Origin: Akebia trifoliata
Taxonomy: Eukaryota; Streptophyta; Magnoliopsida; Ranunculales; Lardizabalaceae
Length of the DNA: 64,000 nucleotides
NCBI GenBank assembly: GCA_017979445.1
Contig: CM030705.1
Coordinates: 15,207,040-15,271,039 of the forward strand
Direction of reading: 5' to 3'
Part shown: one piece after another, positions 11,126 through 22,600 of the stretch
Position numbering within the stretch: position 1 is the stretch's first letter
Layout of the letters: each line of letters opens with the position of its first letter
Made by a program: the position numbers and the translations under genes
Notes under the pieces: model-generated
What the model saw: the letters and a program-made list of their open reading frames with translations, nothing else
Told to the model about the DNA's origin: nothing
Database searches by the model: none

Positions 11126-11420
11126 GCGTGCCCAAAAAAAGAAAAAAAAATTATTTTTTTATTTTTTTTGTTTTTATTTTTTTCTACTTCAACCCGACCT
11201 CATAGTTTCTTGGCATGTCAATAAAATTTTCCATTCTAAATAGATCTCCCCGTATTCATTGTTATCATATCACATCAAGAACCGATATGAATCAAATTAG
11301 TTCATAGTCGAATCCATCTGATGCTTAATTTTTTACATACGCCTCCATCCTTTGAAAATATTTGAGATATGCCCAAAGTTTTCAATCTGAATGTATATCT
11401 ATTTTCCCTTAGTCATTTCT

Positions 11421-11830
11421 GTGGGGGGATTTTTTGGATCTCCCACTCCTCGAGATTCTTACTATTAATGATGTTTTAATCTTTGAATTACGTGTTGACT
11501 TTTCAGTTTCTCTGATTTTCTTCTTTGATTGGACTTTGTCTTTTCGATTGTCTTCTCTGTTAGTTTCACTTGAAAAGACATCGGAAAGGGGCCTCCGAAG
11601 ATTAAGTTAGAACTTGAGAAAGATGTAGAGTAAGGAGAAGAAATTTTGAGGTAGAGGGAGTTGTAGTATGTGTTCTGACTTACCTTGAGGTGGGAGGAAT
11701 CTCCTTATTTATAGAAATTGTGCATTTACTTAGAGCTTGTAACCTCTTTTCATGATGTCTAGCATTGATGACCCATGATGTCAGTATGATCAATTTTCAC
11801 AAATACAAAATCGATGAAGGGAGAAAAAGT
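11421..11830 (-). mobile_element. Gypsy-like LTR fragment (minus)
   Basis: On the minus strand a promoter-like CTATAAATAAGGAG (about 11699-11712) is followed by CTCAAGTTCTAACTTAATC and TTCGGAGGCCCCTTTCC. This order resembles the TATA/R region of plant Ty3/Gypsy LTRs. The segment ends AATCCCCCCACA at 11421, a plausible LTR 3' end (CA). The upstream border and any partner LTR are not visible. Confidence 0.35.
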
Positions 11831-12270
11831 GGAAAGACAGAAAAAGGAAGAAGAAAAACAAGTGAAGAAGGAGAACTGAACCAATGCACGAGTTTTAATG
11901 TTTAAAAGTTGGCATTGTTCTATGCTACTAGCATGGATAAAGGCTCATTAGTCTTCCCTGTGTTTAATGCACGGATGATACCTTTCTACTTTCTCCGTAT
12001 TAGAAGCATGGAGAAGATGATCTATCATAAATCCATACACCATGTACAAATCAGTTAAAAAAAATGATCATTACAAAAAAGAAAAGATAAAAATAAAAAT
12101 AATAATAAAATAAAAATCAAGAATTTCAAAAAATTCCTTTCAAAATGAATTTAATCCTGATTTGTTGAAACACAAAAAAAAAAAAAAAACACTTGAATTT
12201 CAAAATTCATTAAATCTGATATTTCAAACGAGTTCCGTGCCACGAGATCGAGGAATTCTAAGACTCACCT

Positions 12271-14285
12271 TGTCAGACCCCGTGCTTGGGTCTTTTTAAC
12301 AAAAAAAAATCATCAGTCCGTTCAGTAATTTGAAATAATATTTTTAACAAAAAGTTTTCGGGCTCGTAAAAATAGGGATTCAGTCTATTCTTTGTAGTTT
12401 TTTATACGCAACTCTTGCAAATAGGAGTAGTTATAGACACATTTGACCAAGCACCTACTTGAAAAGACAAAAAAAATTGATTTTTTTAGTATAATTCGTG
12501 AATGAGCTTTAAAAGCCCAAATCCTCGGAATTCGATATTTTGATTAAATCAAAGGTCTCAAAGACCCCCAAAAGTTTCATGGACCCACAATAAGGCACCT
12601 TCTCCACCTTTTACCCTTCTAACCCCAAAGTCGGAAACATCCTAAGCCTACCTAAAGCCTACCAATGTTCAACCCCTTAAATCCCATTTTAACATCACCT
12701 TAAAACAAGTCTAACCCTAGCCAATATCTTAACCTAACCTAACCCTAAGCCAATGCAACCCAACTCTAGTCCAAATCCTAGACTCAAGCCAATTCTAAAA
12801 CCTTAGTCCTCACCAAGTCAAAAGCTCAAACCTAAAACCCATACCCTAATCCATACCCATGCCTATGATCACTACCAATCAAGGACCATTCAACCCTTGA
12901 TTATCAAGGGAGATACTTGTCTTCACCACCCCTCACCTCTTCAATTATTTGACCTAACCCCATCATCTTCATTAAAAAACAAACTAACCCACACCTATGT
13001 CATAACCTACTCCCATCATTCTATAAAAAATAATCCAACTTACACCCTTTCTCCTTTATCAACTCACCTAACACATATCCCCATATCCTTCGGACACTTG
13101 TTACCATCTCTTCCATCCTCTTGAAACCTAACTACCTAATCCCTTACACAAGTCATTCTTTTAATCAAATACCCACACCCCTTTCTCACCTAAAACTCAA
13201 CTCATGTGGGTTGAAGAATCCAACTCATTTGGGTCAAGAATGACTCATTCCCACCACCTTCTACATATACTCATCTCTAACCTCAAAATAACAATCTCCC
13301 AATGCTTTCATCCCATGCCATTAGCCTTCAACCCTTCACCTTTGATACTTATAACCCCAAAAGGAACCCAAAAAACCTATAACCCCCTATCCCTCTAAAA
13401 AAACCCTCATGCTTTCAAGCCCTAAAAAAGCTCAAAATTTTTTCAATCTCATTATATTCAACTCACTTTCTCTCTTGTTAAAGTCATTTTCTCTAAAATA
13501 GAAACTAATATAACTCTATTAATGACTCAAAAATAAAAAGAAGGAAAAAAAGAAGTAGAAGAAAGGCCCAAGCCTCAAAGTGGATTAGACATAGTGTTGC
13601 ACCCCATTTCTCCCATCTGCATCTGCCTCTTCCATTTTCTCCTATTTACTTCTTTAATTTTATTTTTAGAAAACCCTAAGATGCCATGAATACCTTCCCT
13701 TACCTCCGATAGATCGAACTTCGGTTCGATCGAAAGTATAGGGGTTGTAATAACTTTCAAAAGGAAATCATTTTAAACCCCTAAACACATTTTGCACACA
13801 CCTCACTCAACTCGTTTTGAGGCAATCAATAATTGGACCCTTGCTGACTCATGAGAATGGGCCCATTCAAAACAATTTTTCTAAAGTACGATTTTGATAA
13901 GGATCATCTCCTTCAATGAGATGATCCCAATAATCCGTACTGATAGCAAATTCCTTTCTTTAAGGTACAAGTTGTAGATCATTCAACATTTTTTTTATTA
14001 TTTCATTTTTATAAAAAATAACCATGTTGTTAAGGTTACCATCATTTGATGGAGAGAGAGGGATGCCTAACACCTTCCCCTTTCTTTAACCGAACCCTTA
14101 CTTAGATCTTATGTAGATCGATGTCCTAATCCGTACGAGAGTTATTACGATGCTAAAACGATACTTTTTCTAAAAAATACCTTCTAGGTGACCATTCATA
14201 CCTTTAAAAAAAAAGAATGGTGGCGACTCCAAATCTTCGTAGAGGTGATCTTCGGATTCAAATATCATGTATATATAGGCGCCAT
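12271..14285 (+). mobile_element. candidate Tat-type Gypsy LTR, C-rich on +
   Basis: It begins TGTCAGACCCCG at 12271 and contains GGATGCCTAACACCTTCCCC (about 14060-14080), then GGTGGCGACTCC (about 14220). These motifs recur near the 3' end of Tat-lineage Gypsy LTRs (from memory of the family). From 12600 to 13420 the + strand is strongly C-rich and G-poor, with CCTAACC-like runs. No gene. The 3' end and TSD are not resolved, so the span is approximate. Confidence 0.35.
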
Positions 14286-14649
14286 ATGTGTTTTACCTTG
14301 GTGGTAGAGTATATTATAATGACATTTGTACTTGTGTAGCTTTATGAAGACTAGTTATAGTTTTTTGCTATGTTGTTACTCGGGTAACTTCACACAATTC
14401 CCTTAGTGTATCAATCTCCTTAGAATAATTCCCAAAAATAGGAGGAGGACTAGTAATGGTAGTAGTAACAACCACTGAACAAGAGCAGGAGAAGAAGAAG
14501 TAGTAGTAGCTGCTAAACAAGAACAGAAGAAGAAGTAGCAGTAGCATAAGTTATTGAATATGATGAGGAAAAGAAAAAGAAGTAGTAGTAGTAGTAGTAG
14601 TAGCTGTTATTGCCGACAAAACTTTGGTAAAATTACTTTAGTATTTGAG

Positions 14650-15870
14650 ATAAGGGTCAAATAATGTAGCAAGGGGTTGACTCCTTGAGGAGGCCATACC
14701 TCTTTTGAATGAAATAACAATGGGTTGGTTCCTTGAGGATGTGAACCTCCTTCAGATGAAAATAGCAAGGGGTCTGCTCTTTGAGGAGTTCGGACCTCTT
14801 TCAGATGAAAATACCAAGGTGTCAGCTCATTGAGGAGGCTGAACCACATTTAAGTGAGAATCAATGAGGGGTCAACTCCTTGAGGAGGTTGATCCATTTT
14901 ATGATGAAGTAATATGGGATTCACTCATTGAGGAGGCCGAACCATTTTATAGCAAAGTGGTTAAGGGGTTGGCTCCTTCATGAAGCTGTACCACCTTCTG
15001 AGGTAACAAGTGAAGTGGTTGGCTCCAAAGGAGGTTCAACTCTCTTGAGATTGAGAGATTGAGGTCAAAAGGTTAAAGGGGTTAGCTCCAACAGGAAGGC
15101 TGGTCGGATGGTATAAAGGGGTTGACTCCAATAGAAGGACGAACCTCTTTGGGATTGGAAGGTTTAAAGGGGTCGACTCCAATAAGGACGAACCTCCTTG
15201 AGGTTTGGATGAGAGAAGGGGTCGGCTCCAATGGGAAGGCCGAACCTCCTTAAGGTTTGGAAGAGTGAAAGGGTCAGCTCCATAGGAGGCCGAACCTCTT
15301 TTGAATGAAATAACAATGGGTCAGCTCCTTGAGGTTGTTGAACCTCCTTCAGATGAAAATAATAAGGAGTCGGCTACTTAAGGAGTCCAGACCTCCTTTA
15401 GATGAAAATACCAAGGGGTCAGCTCCTTGAGGACGCCAATCCATCTTATGATGAATTAATATGAGGTTCACTCCTTGAGGAGGCCGAACCATATTATAGC
15501 AAAATGGTTAAAGGCTTGGCTTCTTTATGAAGTCGTACCACCCTATGAGGTAACAAGTGAAAAAGTTTGGTTCCAGCGGAGGCCAAACTATCTTGAGATT
15601 GAGAGATTGAGGTCAAAAGGATAAATGAGTCAATTCCAATAGGGAGGCCAAATCTCGTTGGGGTTGGACGGTTTAAAGGGGTCAACTCCAATAAGGAGGC
15701 CGGACCTCCTTGAGGTTTGGACGAGTGAAGGGGTCAGTTCCAATAGGGAGGCTGAACCTCCTTAAGGTTTGGAAGAGTGAAGGGGTCGGCCCCATGGATG
15801 GCCAAACCTCTTTGAGGTTGAGAAGGGGTGAAGGGGTCGGCCTATAATATAGAGGTCGAACCACCTTGGG
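14650..15870 (+). repeat. degenerate GGGGTCGGCTCC minisatellite with ~600 bp higher-order copy
   Basis: About 25 imperfect units carry GGGGTCGGCTCC, then TTGAGGAGGCCGAACC, then a variable spacer (TTCAGATGAAAATA or GGTTTGGAAGAGTG), spaced about 45-60 bp. A block starting CCTCTTTTGAATGAAATAAC at about 14698 recurs at about 15297, so the array was also duplicated at about 600 bp scale. The CGG/GAGG units form short inverted pairs (GGAGGCC/GGCTCC). No coding function is seen. A (GTA)n microsatellite lies just upstream at 14580-14604. Confidence 0.8.
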
Positions 15871-16535
15871 CCATTGGTTAAAGGGTTCGAGCCCTTTTGA
15901 ACGAACCGATTGGGGTATGAGTCAGACCCCTGGTTCTTGGTTAATCGAGTTGAACCAAATCTGAATGCCTGGAATTGGCGATTTTACTAATGCCAATGAG
16001 TACGATTTTTTTTGTTCCTGCATTTTCTAGTAGACAAAGGAAAAAAAAAAGACCAAATGCCCTATGAATTGGATTCGTTCCAAAACAACGAAGCGTGAAG
16101 TGCAACCCGAATTTGAGCAGAGTTGATAGTAACTTAACATCCCCTACCATTTGAATGCTACAAGACTGCTACATGGACATTGACTTGCAAGGATCAATAT
16201 GCCCGCATTAGCCCACAAAAATGGAAAAAAATAAAATAAATAATAATAATAATAATTCAATCTCTAGAGTAAAAACTGATTTATTTACATAATTTTGCCC
16301 CCCACCATATTCGAGCAGTAGACTCGAATTGGAGGCAATGCAATCCTTTCTATTACATGGATGAAGAAACGGAATCATTTTTTCTGATCATCAACAATGC
16401 CACTGATAACTGTGAAATATATATGAGTACATAAGGAGGTTTACCCTGTCATTTGAGAAAAAATATGCAGTAACTGGATACGGCTTAACATTGGTGGCAT
16501 TTACAATACCTTTTTAAATATATTTACAGGGGATA
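15871..16535. other. gene-free interval
   Basis: AT-rich with an (ATA)n stretch near 16225-16255. No recognisable gene or complete repeat between the minisatellite and the next MITEs. Confidence 0.5.
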
Positions 16536-16818
16536 GGGGAGCGTTCATGGGACAGGTAAAAACATATGTCAAAACAATCCTTTTTCAAAATATGGGTTAG
16601 AAGTGGTAGATTGAACTGATTTTTTATGAGGATGATCTCTATGATCAAAAGATCATCCTCACAAAAAACCAGCCCAATCTGAAACCTCTAAATCCATCAA
16701 AAGTGGTTTACAAATTATTGGTAAAAAAAAAATAGATGGCCCACATTCTAAATCACTTTTGATGGATTTAGAAGTTTCAAATTGGGCTGATTTTTTGTGA
16801 GGATAATCTTCTTATCAT
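16536..16818. mobile_element. foldback MITE F1, right end missing
   Basis: The left end GGGGAGCGTTCATGGGACAG is followed by the AGGATGATCT/AGATCATCCT hairpin. The right terminus is absent, apparently cut by the next copy. Confidence 0.55.
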
Positions 16819-16828
16819 ATATAATATA

Positions 16829-17159
16829 AGGGAGCGTTCAAGGGACATAAGTAAAAACAATCATTTTTCAAAATATGGGTCAGAAGTATCGAATTGAGCT
16901 GATTTTTTGTGAGGATGATCTATGCGATGATCCTCACAAAAAATTCAGCCTAGTGATTTAGAATGTGGACCATCGAATTTTTACCAATAATTTGTAAACC
17001 ACTTTTGATGGATTTAGAAGTTTCAGATTGGGCTGATTTTTTTGTGAGGATGATCTTCTCATCATAGAGATCATCCTCACAAAAAATCAGCTCAATCCGA
17101 AACTTCTAACCCATAATTTTAAAAATGAATGTTTTTACTTATGTCCCCTTGAGTGCTCC

Positions 17160-17161
<2 letters not shown>
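16829..17161. mobile_element. foldback MITE F2
   Basis: About 30 bp terminal inverted repeats: GGGAGCGTTCAAGGGACA at the left and TGTCCCCTTGAGTGCTCCC at the right, each with GTAAAAAC/GTTTTTAC internal. The internal hairpin core resembles copies A-D, so this is a sister family. It is followed by (TA)n. Confidence 0.7.

Positions 17162-17195
<34 letters not shown>
17162..17195. repeat. (TA)n microsatellite
   Basis: About 17 uninterrupted TA units directly abut MITE F2, the same arrangement as at copies A-C. Confidence 0.9.
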
Positions 17196-17198
<3 letters not shown>

Positions 17199-17631
17199 AT
17201 ATTTATATCGACCCATTACAATACTCAGTAAATGGCATGCAAATTCGAGACTAGAGACCATGAATTCCATTAAATGTCAAACATTGCCAAACAACAAACA
17301 ACAATCATATTTTCATTAAATTGCCAGAGAAAAAAGATACAATGACTGCATTTTCAAGTTGTATTAATAACTGGTGTAGTTTTGCATGCAATGATCCAAA
17401 TCATAGGTGTCGAGGATTATATTTGCATACAATATGAGGCCTACAGTACATAAAAGAATGCTGAACCTATGCCAGTGCACCAGGATCGAGTCTTAGTACA
17501 CAAAAGGTCCATTTGGTTTTTCACCCTCAAATCTGAAACGAAGAATCAAAACCTAGATATATGAATAAATGCTAATAAAATTAATGGAAAAAAAGATGAA
17601 AGTAAGAGAAGATAAGGGCTCACCAGATGAT

Positions 17632-19597
17632 CTATTGTTTAACATTCAAAGCAGTCTCAATCCGTTCAATGAGCTGTTCTACGTTCAAAGCCCCTTCCTG
17701 AGAATTAATTAGGCCCAATGATTAACATAAAGTAAGACTTCTTGAAAAGAATAAACCAATTAGAAAGGAGAAAGCCAAGATTTTCATCAAGTCCTCAAAA
17801 GTGGAGCTGTCACACATGCACAGTTAGGTCGCTAAATGGAGATTTAAGATTGACTTACAAAGCGGTCACAGGGCTTCCCATCTCTAAATATCATGAATGT
17901 AGGTAATGCTGCTATTTGGTATTGATCGGCAATCTTTGGGTACTTCTCTGTGTCAATTTTCACCACGTTGATCTTATCTTTCAGTGCAGTACTGACTTCA
18001 TTTAGGATGGGAACCATGTATTGGCATGGACCACACCTGCAAATAGACGAGCAGTTAAACCATGACTAACTGAATGGCCATATAATCCAATTTATTTATA
18101 AGTCCAAATTAGAAAATTAAAAGTTCAATTTACTACAAAGGAAATAACAATTCCCTAAACAAGTAATTGATAATAGTTGATTAGGTCAATTAGTTCCATA
18201 ATTCCATTAGAACCCAGACACCCATGCTCGTGGTACTTCACAACAAGAATAAAAATATGTTTGACCATAAGCATAGTACACACATGAAACAAAAACTTAC
18301 CATGTTGCATAAAAATCTACCAATACAGGCTTGTCAGAATTTGTCAACAAGTCATCAAATGATGAAAATGTTTGTTTCTTTGCTTCAACCTACAAAAGTG
18401 GCAAAACATAAATCCATTATAAAATGGTTTCACCTTTGGTAACTCAGCCATATGTTTAAGAATATGTGGAAGGTAAAAGAGCAGAGCACATAACCACCCA
18501 AACAAAGTTAATACACATTCTGATTTTATTATTTATTATTCATCCCGAGTAAATACTTAGAATCTCGACTGGTCTACATCATGTGAGACGTTACCAAAGA
18601 AAAAAAGAGGGCAAAATGAAGATAGGTGAACAGAAGAAAGGTTAAAAGAAAGAAAGAAACAATTCATCCATTGGGATGGGACAAAGATAGATAACACTAA
18701 TACTTGATGTACAAAGCTTCTTGCTGTTCAATAACCTTGTTGTAATCAGCTCATGCCAAGGTAAGAGATGTCCAGCCACTTCATTAGACCAGAACTCCAG
18801 ATAGATGAATTTGTTGCCCATATTATCGTATGGGATCATGTGAGATTGGTCTTGCTGTGCACTGAAATGCCGGTCTTGAGATATTACTAAGTCTATGTAA
18901 ACTAGACTGAAGTGTTAAGATATAACTGGACCTCTTAATGCTACCACAGGCAGAGCCGGACTTAGATCGGGAGCACTTGCCCCCACAAGACTTTTTAAAT
19001 ATAAAAGGATTTATGTGGTACTGCGACTGAGAACAGAGGTGGAAAAAAAATCTGTCGTTATTACCTCTATAAGAATTTTTAAAATATAAGGGTCTATGTT
19101 GTCCCCATGTAGACAAAATCCTAGCTCCGCCCGACCACAGGTTTGGGTACCCCACACATTGGCATCAATTGTGAAGAAGAATCTGTGGGCATTTAAGGCA
19201 GAGAAAACCTGTTTGAGTAAGCAAGGTTTAAAATCTCATTTTGGTATGGTGTTCCGGTTTCTTCAAAAACCCAAAAGAAACCGAAACATTTATAAATCAT
19301 ATTTTAGAGGAGACTTGGTCAAGGGACACATCCTTAGTTTGGAAACAAGGTTATTTCAAATATTTAACAAAATATGGGGGGCCTTGTCCAAAGACCTAGT
19401 CTTTACGGTAAAATCAAGGTCAAGGGCACTTATTGGTCATCCTCTCTTTGAAAGACAAAAAAGTGTGAAGAAGAAGAGAGAAGAATAAAACAAGAGAAGA
19501 GAGGAGAAGAAGGAGACCTGGGGAAAGATGGAATAAGAAGAAAAACCTGGACCTGGAACTTCTGCAGAATCTGGCGGTCAGCGCGACTCCAGTGAAT

Positions 19598-19646
<49 letters not shown>

Positions 19647-22600
19647 GGATCTCTAACATAAGAAAGCAAAAAACCCTATGAATGTTTCTTTTCAACCCTT
19701 GTTTCATCTCGGTAGGCTGAAAAAACGAAACATTTCGGCTGAAAAATACCGAAACAAAATTTTGAACCATCGATGCAAGTAACACCTAGAAACCACTTCT
19801 GTCAGCTTCTCCACTGGAAACGTGAAATTAAATTAATGAATAGGAACACCAAATTATCAGAGCCTTGTCAAGACTTAGAAACCTAAAAGTTGAGTAGAAC
19901 AGTGGAGACCAAATAATAACCAGCTTTGACGATCTGGAATAATTTATCAACATTTCTCAGAGTTTCTTCCCCCAGAAAAAATTAAAATAAGATGGTAACT
20001 AAGAAAGGTAACATGTCAAATACAGAAAGAGAAACAATATATTAGATATTAAGTGACTAAATATGCACAACACAAGCAGATTGCACTAATCATACTGAAA
20101 GAGAAAACTTAGGATATAACTAACCATTTTTTGCCTGAAATATTCAGAAATGTTACAAGGGTCACAACTTGATAATCACATTTCATTAAGTCCAGTATAA
20201 GTAGTGCATCAGAAAGTCCAATACAAGCAAAGCATCAGTATAGTCTAACAAAGGATATCACAAATGTAGAGTGTAGAATGCCAACTAAAACACTCTTTTT
20301 ATTTTTCCAAATTTGTAACCAAAAATACCCACTTGAAAGCTTACCAGATCTGAAAATACCTTGAAATGGTGTCATCGACGATTTGGAGTTGAGTTATAGA
20401 CAAATTGTTGTCCTCCAACAGGAAATCATTATAAGAATCCTCCTTCCATAGTCCTCATGGTCAATTTGCTCAAAGAAATGCCACAAAATTGACAGAAAGC
20501 GAGAAAGGGGCACTCCATCTCAGACCTATGGTACTCTTGAAGAATCCGGCTAGTGATTCCTTTCACAGGACTGAAGAAGAAGCCTTCAAAATGCATGTTT
20601 CAGCAAACACCTTCTTTGATTGACACCCACTCTCACCATCATGTAATCGAAGAATCCTTCACTAACATGTGACAAATTTGGGGGTCCAACTCAAAACTAA
20701 TTCGCAATGGTGGAGAGGCCCAGGAGTTTATAAGGAGAGAGGCAAGGCAATGAGTATCTGATGTGGGACTAAATTCAACATGCCCCTGCACATGTTGGCC
20801 AGACTAGGCTAAAGCACGTGGAAATATGAATTGGGTGACATGGAGGAGAGAAAGGCCCCTCTCTAATACCATGAAGAACACACAACAGTTATTTTAGTAG
20901 GATCCAATTTTACCGAAACCAAACTGGAGATGTTGGAAATGACAAAAGTTGGAGTGGATGGTGTGGCGACATTCATGGATGAGGACACCATTGTTTTTGT
21001 TCGAGGAGAAAGAGGGAGGGTTGTGGTGGGAAGAAAATGAACAAACAGATTACAAATTGATCTTGAATGGACGGTAGTCACAGGCTCTTGATACCATGAT
21101 AAATTTGGGGGTCCAACTCAAAATCAATTGGCAATGAGTGAGGAGGCCAAGGAGTTTATAAGGAGATAGGCAAGGCAATGAGTGTCAGATGTGGGACTAA
21201 ACTCAACAACATGAACACACAACTACTTCAAATCTATTCTACTAATAATCCCTAGAATCACATATCTTACCCTAGCATTCACGAGTTCATTCGCTATCAA
21301 CACTCCATCCATTTTTCGTGTCTAACCCTAATGAATGAGTTTTGGTATGAGCTAATGATATATAGAACACCTCTTTTAACACCTTTGGCAAGGATTTCTT
21401 AATCACTCACAACCAAACTGATAGCCATGAAATCTTCGAGTGAAACTACCCTTTTTTTTTTTTTCTGAAGAAGAGGGGGAACGGAACAATTTTAGATAAT
21501 ATCTAGATACTCTTCTTGGAACTCATATCATTTGCATAAAATTAAAATTAATTGTTACCCTAATATATTTGATAGAAAATAATAACAAAGTAGTTAGGTC
21601 ACCCATATCCCAAATAACCTTCCTCACCATCTACTCAGTGATTAATGCCTCCAATCTTTCACGTTGATAAGAACTAATCCTATCAAAACTCAAAACCCAT
21701 CAAAGCATTTTCTATGTTGGTACACCTCTACATAAAGCTCATAACAAGATTAAACTATTTATTCCCTAATTCTACCTTCCTCTTTCAACAACTCTTCCTC
21801 TATTTGGAGATGAGATGTTTCACCACCGTGTTCCTATCTCATTCAACCATTTGACCCCTGACTTCTCAACGAATCTCCTCCAACTTAGCAAGTTGAAAAT
21901 ATTCTTTTCTCTCCTCCACCCTTTTTGCTCTCTGAATGTCTTCCTATCTCATTCAAACGTTTGGCACATGACTTCTCAACAAATCTCTTCCAATTTAGCA
22001 AATCTCTTCCTCACCTTAAATTGCCCCTTCAAAGCTTTGAGCTTCATGCCAAAGATATATCTCACACCACTTGAGAAGCTAAAGAACTTACCAAAAATCT
22101 CCCAAATCAGAAAATTTGGGAACTTGAGCATCATATTCTCGAACCGAAGAAGAGGGAATACCTACTAAAGACATTGACGCTTAAGTGAGGAGACAGTCTA
22201 ATAGTCATTTTTCAATAAAATTGGATGAATCAGCCATGCTAGCCCCTCTCTTAATTATACATATTTTTTAGTCATCAACCTTTTAGAGTGATTTTTCTTA
22301 TTAGGATTCAAGTTAATTTGAAAGGGGGGAGCGGATATTGAATTCTTTTTTCTTTTCTTTTTTTCACTAGGATCAATTATGAGTCCTTGTTAGTCTATTT
22401 CTATTTCTAGCAAGTGATTCATCACTTCAAATCTTCTAACATATCTAACAATGAATTTAAATGATTTATTCCAAACCCTATGACAAATTTGTAAATTGCA
22501 CAACTCAACATTCACCTTGGGGCCTCTAACCAATAAATAATCACCATTTATCTCTAAGTGGAACTATTGATCATTTTATATCTCAATACAACATGTGTAC

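Noticed and set aside
10748..11224. 158-codon ORF on + (and 118 codons on -) across the purine tract
   Set aside because: Composition is pure repeat (Lys/Arg/Glu or Ser/Leu/Phe). No domain, no splice context.
21815..22168. 117-codon + strand ORF
   Set aside because: Antisense to the LINE fragment; no protein features of its own.
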